In this document: in pieces, positions 42,423 through 50,731 of the stretch
Layout of the letters: each line of letters starts with the position of its first letter
How positions within the stretch are numbered: position 1 is the stretch's first letter
Source: Candidatus Margulisiibacteriota bacterium
GTDB lineage: Bacteria; Margulisbacteria; Marinamargulisbacteria; SXXA01; SICP01
Direction: 5' to 3'
Length of the DNA stretch: 52,263 nt
NCBI GenBank assembly: GCA_009691415.1
Contig: SICP01000009.1
Location: 1 to 52,263 of the forward strand
The notes under the pieces: model-generated
The model's database searches: none
What the model was told of the DNA's origin: nothing
The model's input: the letters and a program-made list of their open reading frames with translations, nothing else
Program-made: the position numbers and the translations under genes

Positions 42423-43538
42423 CGTAGCAAGCCACGGCGCGAGGGGCTTTATGATAGCTCCGTTTGGGTAGGTTTTTGTTTTTTTGCAATTTTTTACAAC
42501 CTGAATAAGTTTGGGTTCTTTAAAATATTTTTTGAAAAATTCTAAAGGCGTTGAAAAATTGCTGTCGGATGTTTTTACTTCTATTAGGTAATCATCATGA
42601 TCTTTTTTAGCTAAAAAATCTACTTCCTGGCCATCTTTGGTTCGTAGATAGAACAGGCCTACGTCTGCCCCGGTTGAGTCTTCGATAAAATGCAATTCTT
42701 TTAGGAGTGCTAAGGCAACGACATTCTCTAATTTTGCGCCCTCTCCTTCTGGATAAGCGGTGTCGTAAAAATAATATTTTGCACTTTTTAATAAAGATCT
42801 GTTGATGTTGCGATGGTAGGGAGTGACTTTAAAGATGACGTATAAATTTTCGAGGACGGTTAGCCAATTTTTGATGGTTTGATGATGATATTGTAGTTCT
42901 TGTGCAAGCGCAGAAATCGATATGGGGGTCCCTACACGATGTTTGAGTAATTCTACGAGTGTTTCTATGTCTGAGATGTGTCTTATGTCTGTTAAGTCGA
43001 TGAGATCTTGTTTTAAAATGGTGTCTAGATATGTTTTTCTCCATCGTTTGTAATAGCTTTCTTTTCCAGATAAATAGGGTTCTGGAAATCCACTTGTTTT
43101 GAGTAGTAAATCGAGAATATTTTCTGGGGTTTCATGTGGGTATAGAGTGTGAATTTCTTTACAGTCTAGGGGATACAGTCTGTGAGAAAAAAATCGACCT
43201 GCCATAGAGTCGCCCGCTTTTCGAAATACATCCAATTTTGCGCTACCTGTTACTAAGAGTCGCGGAGTTGTTCCTTCTGTGTCGTAGATGCCTTTTAGCC
43301 ATCGTTTCCATTCTTTCATTTTATGCAGTTCATCGAATATAACGAGTTCTTTCGTACGATCCCAACTTTTTTGAAGAATGGTTTGTCGATGTTCTGATAG
43401 ATCGTAGTTAATGTAGTCAAAAGAATTGCAAAGTGACTTGGAGAAGGTTGTTTTTCCACTTTGTCTTGGGCCGCTAATAAAAACGATTTTTTTCTCTAAA
43501 TCTTCTAAAACACGTTGTCTGATATGTCGATTTATCAT
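42411..43538 (-). CDS. AAA_14 / DUF4143 ATPase
   Basis: 375 residues. The AAA_14 domain has Walker A GPRQSGKTT (23-31), Walker B ELVIFDELHKM and the sensor-type LLVTGSAKLD. The C-terminal DUF4143 region holds the winged-helix segment ISALAQELQYHHQTIKNWL and the PD-(D/E)xK-like DGQEVDFLAKKDHDDYLIEVKTSD, with Asp, Glu and Lys in the expected order. Such proteins are common accessory genes in archaea and bacteria and their role is still debated. A promoter overlaps a doubled palindromic operator just upstream, and the ATG starts about 8 nt after the -10 box without a ribosome site. Confidence 0.92.
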   Translation of the reverse strand: MINRHIRQRVLEDLEKKIVFISGPRQSGKTTFSKSLCNSFDYINYDLSEHRQTILQKSWDRTKELVIFDELHKMKEWKRWLKGIYDTEGTTPRLLVTGSAKLDVFRKAGDSMAGRFFSHRLYPLDCKEIHTLYPHETPENILDLLLKTSGFPEPYLSGKESYYKRWRKTYLDTILKQDLIDLTDIRHISDIETLVELLKHRVGTPISISALAQELQYHHQTIKNWLTVLENLYVIFKVTPYHRNINRSLLKSAKYYFYDTAYPEGEGAKLENVVALALLKELHFIEDSTGADVGLFYLRTKDGQEVDFLAKKDHDDYLIEVKTSDSNFSTPLEFFKKYFKEPKLIQVVKNCKKTKTYPNGAIIKPLAPWLATLEL

Positions 43539-43544
43539 ATGTCT

Positions 43545-43603
43545 ATATTATATCTGACTATCAAATAGTCAAGTCTTTTTGATGATTGACTATCAAATAG
43601 CCA
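43545..43603 (-). promoter_or_regulatory. Promoter and doubled palindromic operator of the DUF4143 gene
   Basis: The palindrome TGACTAT-CAA-ATAGTCA (43555-43571) recurs with one change at 43587-43603, 32 bp apart centre to centre. On the reverse strand the first copy contains the -35 box TTGACT (43567-43572), followed by TAATAT or TATAAT (43545-43552). A bound dimer would block RNA polymerase. The ATG at 43538 lies where the transcript would begin. The winged helix of the ATPase itself is the obvious candidate repressor. Confidence 0.75.
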
Positions 43604-43613
43604 GGCTGTATTT

Positions 43614-44213
43614 CTAGAATTTATACGGAAGCGATGCGTCTAGTGCTCTGATCTTGTCTGTATTGGCTTTTAGTATAGAGAGTGCGTTCCAGGAGCCATT
43701 TAAGAATGCTTGTCTCCAAGCTTCGACGATGGAGATGGGGAAAGAGTGATTTTCTAGAACCGCGGTTTTATCGACGAGGTCGATGGTGACTGACGTGCTT
43801 GGGTTTTCTTCTAGAGTTTTTTTGAGGGATGCGAGGGTCTCTGGTGTAGCGGTGAGAACGGGAATGCCGACAGACTTGCAATTGCCAGCAAAGATTTCGC
43901 CGAATGATTCTCCAATAATAGTTTGTATGCCGAATCGCAAAATCGCTTGTGCTGCGTGTTCTCTGGATGATCCGCAACCGAAGTTTTTTCCGACGATCAT
44001 GATGGTTGCTTTTTGATTTTTTGGATCGTTTAGCGGATGTGATTTTTGCGTGTGATCTTCATTAAATCGAACATCGTAGAAGAGATAGTTGCCCATATTT
44101 TCAAACGTAATTTCTTTTAAGAAACGCGCGGGAACGATGCGGTCTGTGTCGATGTCGTTGCCTTCAATGACGACGGAGGTGCCTTTGAGGGTAACTCTGT
44201 TTGCGGAGGTCAT
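43614..44213 (-). CDS. leuD: 3-isopropylmalate dehydratase small subunit
   Basis: 199 residues, the swivelling domain that completes the isopropylmalate isomerase active site in leucine synthesis. Motifs are [17 protein letters not shown] and [14 protein letters not shown], both hallmarks of LeuD. It overlaps leuC by 4 nt, with AAGGA 9 nt before its ATG. The C-terminal extension ([16 protein letters not shown], ending LDASLPYKF) is like the bacterial rather than the archaeal short form. Confidence 0.95.
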   Translation of the reverse strand: MTSANRVTLKGTSVVIEGNDIDTDRIVPARFLKEITFENMGNYLFYDVRFNEDHTQKSHPLNDPKNQKATIMIVGKNFGCGSSREHAAQAILRFGIQTIIGESFGEIFAGNCKSVGIPVLTATPETLASLKKTLEENPSTSVTIDLVDKTAVLENHSFPISIVEAWRQAFLNGSWNALSILKANTDKIRALDASLPYKF

Positions 44214-45613
44214 AAGTAAGTCCTTACGTCGGTGACGTGTCCGGCAATTGCTGCCGCTGCGGCCATGGCTGGGCTCATGAGTAGTGTTCGTCCGGTGGGG
44301 CTGCCTTGGCGTCCCATAAAGTTACGGTTACTGGAGGAGGCGCAAATTTCGTCGCCGATGAGTTTGTCTGGGTTCATGGCAAGGCACATAGAGCACCCTG
44401 CGTCGCGCCACTCGGCTCCGGCGGCTTTGAAAATCTGATCGAGGCCTTCTGCTTCGGCTTGTTTTTTGATGGGTTGTGATCCTGGGACGATGAGCATTTT
44501 GACATTGGGATGTACTTTGTGGTTCTTTAAAATTTTAGCGGCTTCTCTTAAGTCTGAGATTCTGGAGTTGGTGCAAGAGCCGACGAATGCAACGTTGATT
44601 GGGATGTCTTGCATGGACATGCCGGGCTTGAGTTTCATGTAGGCATAAGCTTCTTCGGCGTTTTTGCGGGCATCTTCGGGAAGGCTTTCTGGAGAAGGAA
44701 TAAGGTCGGTGACGCTGGCGGATTGGCCGGGTGTAACGCCCCAAGTGACCATGGGCTGAATGGTGTTTCCATCGATTGTAACGACGTCATCGTAGACAGC
44801 ATCGTTGTCTGATGCGATGGATTTCCAGTAGATTTTGGCATCCTCGAAGGCGTGCCCTTTGGGTGTAAATTCTCTATCTTTTAAATAGGTGAACGTAGTT
44901 TCGTCTGGATTGACGTAGCCGATTCGCGCGCCACCTTCAATGCTCATATTGCAGACGGTCATGCGTTCTTCCATGGTCATGTTTTCAAATACAGAGCCGG
45001 CGAATTCGTAGGCGTATCCAATGCCGCCTTTGACGCCTAGGACTTGGATGATTTTAAGAATGACGTCTTTGGCATAAACACCTTTTTGGAGGGTGCCATT
45101 GACGGTGATGCGACGTACTTTTAAACGAGATAAGGGAAGTGTTTGTGTTTCTAAAATAAGGCCTACTTCGGTAGTGCCAATGCCAAACGCCAGTGATCCA
45201 AATGCGCCGTGTGTACTGGTGTGGCTGTCTCCGCAGGCAATGGTCATGCCGGGGCGCGTGATGCCGAGTTCGGGGCCGATAACGTGGACGATGCCTTGTC
45301 TTTGTGTGGTGGTGTCAAAGAATTGAATGCCAAATTTTTTGACATTGTCTTCTAATGTGGTGGCCATTAATTCGGCCTGGGGGTCTTGGTAGGGGCGTTG
45401 TTGGTTTTGTGTGGGAATGATGTGGTCTATGGTTGCAAACGTGCGTTTGGGGAGTAAGACGGGTACGCCGGCTTCTTTAAGCGAGGCGAATGCTTGTGGT
45501 GTGGTGACTTCGTGAATTAAATGTAAGCCGATAAAAAGTTGGTCTTGTCCGGTGGGCAATGTGGCTACTTTGTGGAGGTCCCAGACTTTATCATAGAGTG
45601 TATTTTTGGACAT
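44210..45613 (-). CDS. leuC: 3-isopropylmalate dehydratase large subunit
   Basis: 467 residues, an aconitase-family [4Fe-4S] subunit that with LeuD converts 2- to 3-isopropylmalate. Cluster ligands are Cys347 (GSCTNSR), Cys407 and Cys410 ([13 protein letters not shown]), the same numbers as in E. coli Leu[10 protein letters not shown] and [14 protein letters not shown] are also family motifs. leuA and leuB are not in the window. The ATG at 45613 is only 18 bp from the divergent cca-type gene, has no Shine-Dalgarno sequence, and lies 6 nt after a TATTGT hexamer shared with that gene's -10 box. Confidence 0.96.
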   Translation of the reverse strand: MSKNTLYDKVWDLHKVATLPTGQDQLFIGLHLIHEVTTPQAFASLKEAGVPVLLPKRTFATIDHIIPTQNQQRPYQDPQAELMATTLEDNVKKFGIQFFDTTTQRQGIVHVIGPELGITRPGMTIACGDSHTSTHGAFGSLAFGIGTTEVGLILETQTLPLSRLKVRRITVNGTLQKGVYAKDVILKIIQVLGVKGGIGYAYEFAGSVFENMTMEERMTVCNMSIEGGARIGYVNPDETTFTYLKDREFTPKGHAFEDAKIYWKSIASDNDAVYDDVVTIDGNTIQPMVTWGVTPGQSASVTDLIPSPESLPEDARKNAEEAYAYMKLKPGMSMQDIPINVAFVGSCTNSRISDLREAAKILKNHKVHPNVKMLIVPGSQPIKKQAEAEGLDQIFKAAGAEWRDAGCSMCLAMNPDKLIGDEICASSSNRNFMGRQGSPTGRTLLMSPAMAAAAAIAGHVTDVRTYL

Positions 45614-45615
45614 AT

Positions 45616-45625
45616 TGGTACAATA
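45616..45625. promoter_or_regulatory. Overlapping bidirectional -10 element between leuC and cca-type genes
   Basis: The 18-bp divergent spacer reads TGg-TACAAT on + (45616-45624), an extended -10 located 7 nt before the ATG at 45632. The same bases read TATTGT on - (45620-45625), 6 nt before the leuC ATG. Both transcripts would begin at or near the start codon. The sharing is seen directly; promoter activity is inferred. Confidence 0.55.
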
Positions 45626-45631
45626 ATCTTT

Positions 45632-46573
45632 ATGAGTTTGAGTGTCAATCTTCCTGAGATCCTAAAAAAAGTTGCCCGTGCATTGGCCAGCGTAGGTGGG
45701 CGTGCGGTTTTGGTGGGCGGGAGTGTTCGTGATTCTGTATTGGGAATACCCGTTACCGATTTTGACGTGGAAGTATTTGGAATGGCTTCTTATGACGATC
45801 TGGTTCGGACTTTGGCTGCTTTTGGAAAGGTGAATTTGGTGGGTGCTTTTTTTTCTGTTGTAAAAATGAAAATGGACGGGGTGGAGATCGATTTTTCATT
45901 GCCTCGGCGAGAGCGTAAAACGGGTAAGAAGCATGTGGATTTTGAAGTAGAGGCTGATGGGGATATGTTTTTTGAAGAGGCGGCGTCGCGTCGGGATTTT
46001 ACGATCAATGCGATGGGATTTGTTATTGAGACCGGCGAGTTTTTGGATCCGTTTGGGGGTTGGGCTGATTTGGAAAAACGGGTCTTGCGACATGTCGGGC
46101 CTCGATTTTCAGAAGATCCGCTTCGAGTGTTTCGGGCTATGCAATTTGCAGCTCGGTTTGAACTGGATATTGTGCCAGAAACGGTGGCGTTGTGCCGCTC
46201 TCTTTCATTAGAGGAGATTTCAAACGATCGTAAATGGGCGGAGACTCGAAAGATGATTTTGTTTTCAAAGAAGCCTGCTTTAGGTCTTTTTGCGGCAGAG
46301 AAATTGGGCATCGTGCGATTGGCTAATTATCCAGATAATGTCTTGGATATGTTGGTTGCTCATTTTGGTATGCCGCCGTCGATTGCCAGAAAAGTAACAC
46401 TTTCTAAAAAGCCTAAGCCGATTATTTTGGGTAGAGAGTTACAGATATTGGGTGTGAAGGCTGGGCCAGAAATGGGGGCGCTTTTGAAGCAGATTTATGC
46501 GGCTCAGATGGCGGGTGAATTCTATACTATTGAGGAAGGGCGCGCTTGGATTAAGCAGCATCTTTCGTTATGA
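45632..46573 (+). CDS. cca: CCA-adding-type tRNA nucleotidyltransferase / poly(A) polymerase family
   Basis: 313 residues from the ATG at 45632. The class II nucleotidyltransferase head has [13 protein letters not shown] (22-34), the metal-binding DFDVEVFG (Asp43, Asp45), the third carboxylate in [11 protein letters not shown] and [11 protein letters not shown], followed by the neck ([16 protein letters not shown]). The protein stops early, without an HD domain. It may add CCA, only part of it, or A tails; CCA and A-adding enzymes are hard to tell apart by eye. The frame is open to 45539 inside leuC, which I reject. queE follows after 9 nt. Confidence 0.87.
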   Translation: MSLSVNLPEILKKVARALASVGGRAVLVGGSVRDSVLGIPVTDFDVEVFGMASYDDLVRTLAAFGKVNLVGAFFSVVKMKMDGVEIDFSLPRRERKTGKKHVDFEVEADGDMFFEEAASRRDFTINAMGFVIETGEFLDPFGGWADLEKRVLRHVGPRFSEDPLRVFRAMQFAARFELDIVPETVALCRSLSLEEISNDRKWAETRKMILFSKKPALGLFAAEKLGIVRLANYPDNVLDMLVAHFGMPPSIARKVTLSKKPKPIILGRELQILGVKAGPEMGALLKQIYAAQMAGEFYTIEEGRAWIKQHLSL

Positions 46574-46582
46574 TGCCAGCCT

Positions 46583-47239
46583 ATGTACGTTAAAGAGCTT
46601 TTCTATTCGTTTCAGGGCGAAGGTCCTTGGATCGGATACCCTCAAATTTTTATTCGGTTTTATGGCTGCAATATTCATTGTTCGTATTGTGATGAGCCAG
46701 ACTATGCCAAAGATCGCAAAAACGTGTCCCTTGATTGGGTTCAGGAGCAGATCCGCCCCTTTTTAGATAAGCCCATCCATTCGATTTCAATTACAGGGGG
46801 CGAGCCGCTTTTGCACACCGCTGCGATTAAAGAATTAGCCCCAATTTTACCGTTTCCACTTTATTTAGAAACCAACGGACTTTTGCCTGATAAATTGTTG
46901 GAAGTGATTGATTTGTTCACCTATTTTTCGGTAGATTATAAGCCTGGGTTTGAAACAGAGTTTTCCGCTTTTATGGAAATCTTACGGGGTCGTCCGAATG
47001 TGTATGTGAAGTATATTTTAATGAAAGATTTTCCTAAGAAAGATTTAGAATTTGTAGCCCAGTTTTTGAGTTCGTTTGATAATAAAGTCCCGTTGGTTTT
47101 GCAGCCGGTCACGCCGTTTGCGAACGTCTATGAAAAGGCGACGGTAGATGATGTGTATCGCGCGTTTGATTTGTGTTCGAAATATTTAAAAGACGTACGG
47201 GTCATTGCACAGACGCATAAGTTTATTGGGGTTAGGTAG
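46583..47239 (+). CDS. queE: 7-carboxy-7-deazaguanine synthase
   Basis: A 218-residue radical-SAM enzyme for queuosine synthesis. It converts 6-carboxytetrahydropterin to CDG. The substrate-binding start is LFYSFQGEGPWIGYPQIFIR; the [4Fe-4S] Cys triad is C29-x3-C33-x2-C36 in GCNIHCSYCDEPD; SITGGEPLLH is the SAM-binding GGE motif. queC, queD and tgt are not in this window. The ATG has no ribosome site; TATGAT lies 8 nt upstream over the end of the preceding gene. Confidence 0.95.
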   Translation: MYVKELFYSFQGEGPWIGYPQIFIRFYGCNIHCSYCDEPDYAKDRKNVSLDWVQEQIRPFLDKPIHSISITGGEPLLHTAAIKELAPILPFPLYLETNGLLPDKLLEVIDLFTYFSVDYKPGFETEFSAFMEILRGRPNVYVKYILMKDFPKKDLEFVAQFLSSFDNKVPLVLQPVTPFANVYEKATVDDVYRAFDLCSKYLKDVRVIAQTHKFIGVR

Positions 47240-47257
47240 CTTTAATTATAACTTTTT

Positions 47258-48136
47258 ATGGGGGATCTATATATTAAGCAAATGCTTATCAGATTTTTTT
47301 GTATTCTATTTTTTAGTAGTGTTGCTGTGGCCTCTCAAATTACCCATTACAAATCTATCTTCATGGCATTTAATGATGGGCAGGGGCAGCTTCATATTGC
47401 GCTTAGATCGTTTGAGAAAGATGGACATGCTGAGTATTTAATTGTTTCGGCAGATACGCTTGAGACGGACGTGAAGTTGGCGGCAGATATTGACCCATTT
47501 TTTCCTAAAAAATTACCTGCGGACTGCGTGGCGCAGTCCCGTTTTATGCGATTAATTTCTTCTGGTGAGCTACGTCATTCTGTTTCTAATAAGGGTCTGT
47601 TTTTGACGGTGGATTTATGTCCTAGTCAGAAGCCTTTTGTTCGTGAGGTGATTACGCAGTTGCCGCGTTCTAAAGAGCCGATTCCGATCGCTATTGCTGT
47701 GACTGGCACGTGGTTATCTCAGCATGCGGAAGATTTGGAGTGGCTCAAGCGTCAGGTGTCGGAGGGAAGGGTGTTGGTGACCTGGGTGAACCATTCTTTG
47801 ACGCATCCGGTTAAGCCGGATTTTATGAGAAGTCCAGGTATTGTGTTGGAAGACGAAGTTTTGAAAAATGAGCAGAAGATGTTGGAGGTCGGAGTTGTGC
47901 CGTCTGTTTTTTTTCGATTTCCAGGACTAATTTCTTCTGATACTTTGATGAATAAGTTGCGTGATTTGCATCTCATTGCACTGGGTAGTGATGCCTGGCT
48001 TGCGAAGGGTGAAATCCCTAAAAAAGGTAGTATCGTTTTGGTTCATGGAAATGGGAATGAACCCAAGGGCATTTTGTTTTTGATGACACGATATATGCGC
48101 CAAGCTGATCACTGGCGGGCACTTAATGAAATTTAA
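47258..48136 (+). CDS. Exported polysaccharide deacetylase-like protein with altered motif 1
   Basis: 292 residues with an N-terminal signal peptide (MLIRFFCILFFSSVAVAS, which also offers an internal ATG at 47282). The NodB-type fold is recognised from FLTVDLCPS (115-123), VNHSLTHP (177-184), FFRFPG (218-223) and IVLVHGNGN (259-267). In active enzymes motif 1 is T-F-D-D-G-P; here Asp119 remains but the second Asp, a metal ligand, is Leu120. The two motif-2 histidines (179, 183) and the motif-3 Arg are kept. It may act on a different ester or be inactive. TATAAC lies 5 nt before the first ATG. The end overlaps the next gene only if that gene used an upstream start. Confidence 0.82.
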   Translation: MGDLYIKQMLIRFFCILFFSSVAVASQITHYKSIFMAFNDGQGQLHIALRSFEKDGHAEYLIVSADTLETDVKLAADIDPFFPKKLPADCVAQSRFMRLISSGELRHSVSNKGLFLTVDLCPSQKPFVREVITQLPRSKEPIPIAIAVTGTWLSQHAEDLEWLKRQVSEGRVLVTWVNHSLTHPVKPDFMRSPGIVLEDEVLKNEQKMLEVGVVPSVFFRFPGLISSDTLMNKLRDLHLIALGSDAWLAKGEIPKKGSIVLVHGNGNEPKGILFLMTRYMRQADHWRALNEI

Positions 48137-48155
48137 TCATGGTAGGAGAAAGAGT

Positions 48156-48938
48156 ATGAAGTTGTATTTCCGAGGGGTTGTAGTGGCGTTGTTTTTCTTG
48201 TTTTCTGGAAGCATTTTTTCTGAGAACCAAGATGGTTGGCACTTGTCTACATTTATGGGCGGATCGATGAGTCTTCCCAATCGTTTGAAAATTGATTTTG
48301 CTGATTTACCTGATCAGTCCATTAATACTCATATTGATAATAAGTCGTTTTCAGATTCGCATTGGTGGATTTGTCGCTTGGAAGATTGGCATGGAGAAGA
48401 TGGTCAGGGATTTGAGCTCATTCACCATAAAGTTTATTTGGCGAATACGACGGATCTTGTGCAGCATTTTGGTGTTTGCGATGGGTATAATTTGCTGTAT
48501 TACAATTTTGGGAAACGGTTTGGAGAGGATCGGTTTCGGTTTGGATTAGGTCTGGCTTTCCCGCATCCCAATATCAAGATTGCTGGTCGTGAAACTTTCT
48601 TTAAGGAAGGGTTGGCTGGCAAATATTTGGGAGGACCCACTTTTCAGCTAGATTACGAACATGTGATGTGGGATAACGATCTTTATTTTGTTTCGATGGA
48701 TACAAAATTGACGTTGTCTTATATTCGTATTCCCGTGTCAAATAATCGTAAAGAATATGCAGACGTTCCGGATATTGCGATTCATTTTGGATTTGGATTT
48801 GGGAGTAAACCTAAAGCATTTAATCAAGAAGGTCTAGGAAAAGCACTCTATTTTGCCCCGTTGGTGTATCCCTATTTAACTGGAACTTATGTTTTGGGGA
48901 CGGGGCTTGTTCCTGCTGGGTCTCATGAGGAAGAATAG
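48156..48938 (+). CDS. Exported protein, likely outer-membrane beta-barrel
   Basis: 260 residues from the ATG at 48156, which has AGGAG about 9 nt upstream; an ATG at 48126 is in frame but lies within the previous gene. A signal peptide (VVVALFFLFSGSIFS) precedes a chain of alternating hydrophobic and polar stretches with many aromatics (YNLLYYNFGKRFG, FRFGLGLAFPHPN, LYFVSMDTKLTLSYIRI, IAIHFGFGFGSK), as in small outer-membrane barrels. I do not recognise a family. It follows the deacetylase-like gene by 19 bp, so an envelope role for both is reasonable. Confidence 0.72.
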   Translation: MKLYFRGVVVALFFLFSGSIFSENQDGWHLSTFMGGSMSLPNRLKIDFADLPDQSINTHIDNKSFSDSHWWICRLEDWHGEDGQGFELIHHKVYLANTTDLVQHFGVCDGYNLLYYNFGKRFGEDRFRFGLGLAFPHPNIKIAGRETFFKEGLAGKYLGGPTFQLDYEHVMWDNDLYFVSMDTKLTLSYIRIPVSNNRKEYADVPDIAIHFGFGFGSKPKAFNQEGLGKALYFAPLVYPYLTGTYVLGTGLVPAGSHEEE

Positions 48939-48995
48939 GGTTTGTATTTATAACAAGTATTTTGAGAATGAAGCGCTTATTTTTATATTTTTCTT

Positions 48996-49601
48996 TTAGG
49001 TTACTTCGTTTGTGTATTTTAACAAAAACGTAAACCCAGGAATGTCTTGGGGGACCTTTTTAAATAGGGCTTCAACAAGGAGCATTGTCTCGGAAATCTT
49101 AGGTGTAAAATGTCCCGATTTAAATCCTATCTCTAAGGTGTACTCTTTTTTATCTGCATCTAAAGTAATAGTCACTTCTCCCGCGGCCCAAACACGAAGT
49201 GCGATGTGGTGGTGGTGGTGCTTCACGCCGTCTAGATCTTTGTAGGGGCGCAGTAATAAGCTCACATTGTCCACATCGGCAGGGACCGCATAAATAGCTA
49301 CATAGGGATAGGAGATAGTAGGATTCTTAGCAAGCGTTTCCAGTAAGGTGAGTATTGTCATATTTTGAGCGCCATACAGAAATTCAGTCTTGTTTCTGTG
49401 TTCTTTCTCTGTATCGTTTCCAATTTTTTCCTGTTCGCGATGATACCCTTCCTTAGAGCCCGTGTAGCCAAGTATTTTTGCGAGTGTGTAAGACAATTCC
49501 GAAACCATTGTGGCGGCGTCTATTTTCCGGGCATGGTTTATTTTGCCAATCAATTCACTGTCTAGGCTCACGATTTTTCGAAAAGAGTGGTTAAAAATCA
49601 T
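48996..49601 (-). CDS. Hypothetical protein with natural His5 run, 201 aa
   Basis: 201 residues, no signal peptide or membrane helix, family not recognised. It carries an internal run of five histidines (GVKHHHHHIALRVWAAG) just before a beta-rich segment (EVTITLDADKKEYTLEIG). The N-terminal half is helical and charged (EGYHREQEKIGNDTEKEHR). Base composition is more even between strands than in earlier genes. A weak ribosome site and no clear partner gene. The run of His could bind metal, but it may be neutral. Confidence 0.6.
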   Translation of the reverse strand: MIFNHSFRKIVSLDSELIGKINHARKIDAATMVSELSYTLAKILGYTGSKEGYHREQEKIGNDTEKEHRNKTEFLYGAQNMTILTLLETLAKNPTISYPYVAIYAVPADVDNVSLLLRPYKDLDGVKHHHHHIALRVWAAGEVTITLDADKKEYTLEIGFKSGHFTPKISETMLLVEALFKKVPQDIPGFTFLLKYTNEVT

Positions 49602-49680
49602 TCTGAGTAATTATCGATTTGAACATCAATAAAATTTCATTGATTTTTTTGGGTATTTGGGAAGACCCGATAGATAGTGC

Positions 49681-49711
49681 CCTTTTGTAAAAGGTATCCC
49701 CAAAAGTGGGG
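49681..49711. terminator. Two short hairpins between minus-strand genes
   Basis: CCTTTTGTAAAAGG (49681-49694) and CCCC-AAAAGT-GGGG (49698-49711) are adjacent inverted repeats in the 158-bp spacer downstream of the lipoprotein gene. Neither has a long T run after it on either strand, so termination is only a possibility. Confidence 0.3.
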
Positions 49712-49759
49712 CGGGCGACATCTTATGGTGGAGCTACTTGGACAGCATTAGAACTTTTT

Positions 49760-50314
49760 TTATTGGGCTAGACTACTGTGGACATACTCTTTAGGCCAGG
49801 AGAAATTTATTGACTCAAGATTGTTTAGTAGTTCACCATATTTTTTGATTGTCATTGGAAGCCGTTCGATATTTGGAGTTGGAGAGTAAGTTTGCGTATC
49901 TGTATTCAAGGTCCCAAAAAAATAAATTCCAGGTTTTGGCACATTAAGAGGGGGTATCCCCTTGATAGGGATATATCCAAATGACCTAGCCGTATACCCA
50001 ATCGGAATATATCCAGAAGGCTTGCCCTCATAAGTGAAACAACTAAATTCAATGCCACTTGTCCCAACGGGAACGACAATAGCGACTAACTCATTATGTT
50101 TAGCCGGAAACCGAATATTAATTGCTGGAAAAACACCTACAAACTGTATGTAGTTAATGGCAGAATTCCCTTGAATATCCACAAGAAGGACGGCTTGATC
50201 CTTTCCAATACTATTTTTATCCTCAAGGAGGTATACATCTTTGCAACCAGATAATGTAAGTAGACATAGCCCAAGCAATACAAAGTGGAGCGCTTTCATT
50301 TTTCTTCGAAACAT
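49760..50314 (-). CDS. Lipoprotein of unknown function, 184 aa
   Basis: A lipoprotein signal (MKALHFVLLGLCLLTLSGC) has a clear lipobox LSGC, so the mature protein starts at Cys and is membrane-anchored. The start may be the ATG at 50314, with AAGGAG 12 nt upstream, or the ATG at 50299. The rest contains beta-type segments and a repeated YIPI motif (SGYIPIGYTARSFGYIPIK). No family recognised. It is encoded opposite to the bulk G+T skew and has even base use. Confidence 0.72.
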   Translation of the reverse strand: MFRRKMKALHFVLLGLCLLTLSGCKDVYLLEDKNSIGKDQAVLLVDIQGNSAINYIQFVGVFPAINIRFPAKHNELVAIVVPVGTSGIEFSCFTYEGKPSGYIPIGYTARSFGYIPIKGIPPLNVPKPGIYFFGTLNTDTQTYSPTPNIERLPMTIKKYGELLNNLESINFSWPKEYVHSSLAQ

Positions 50315-50399
50315 TCTGACTTAGTTCTCCTTTTTTTGCCAAATATGAAGAGACTCAAATGCATACCTGTAATCAAAGAAGTGTCAGCTAATTTACTGA

Positions 50400-50624
50400 G
50401 CCTTTCAACAGAAATGCCTTTTTTCTTCCGGCGCTCTTCGACATTTTTCGCAATCTTTTACTCATGCGGAAAATTGGACGTATGAACAGTGTGTATTAAC
50501 TCACTTTCTTCTCAGTGAGTACGCTATCCTTCTAGAATATTTGATCAGTACATATGAAAAGCCAGAGCATCCCATCTTTGACGAGCGCCATTTAACACTA
50601 TTTCAAAAGTTGGTTGAGACATAG
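50400..50624 (+). pseudogene. Possible gene remnant without a start codon
   Basis: In the 417-bp gap 50315-50731 a frame is open from 50400 to TAG at 50622-50624 (74 codons) without an early start codon. It reads like real protein (THAENWTYEQCVLTHFLLSE, then YLISTYEKPEHPIFDERH). A frame just upstream (from 50345, MKRLKCIPVIKEVSANL) could be its detached beginning, joined by a frameshift. No family recognised. The rest of the gap holds only the small inverted repeat CCCTC-CC-GAGGG at about 50634-50645 and a T-rich run. Confidence 0.3.
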
Positions 50625-50731
50625 AAAATACACCCTCCCGAGGGATGCTTATGGGGGCATTTGTTTTTTGGAGTTAAATTTTAGAGGCGTTCGATCCCTA
50701 GTTGGGCTTGTTATTGTACGGATCGCCAGCT

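Noticed and set aside
49204-49225. Run of His codons that could suggest a cloning tag
   Set aside because: It is internal to the 201-residue protein and inside a natural-looking sequence, with no vector features around it.
50285-50485. 66-codon plus-strand frame over the start of the lipoprotein gene
   Set aside because: Its first part is antisense to the lipoprotein start and has a low-complexity look. Only the later part may belong to a gene remnant.
50690-50697. TTCGATCC, similar to a tRNA T-loop
   Set aside because: No acceptor or anticodon stems can be folded around it.
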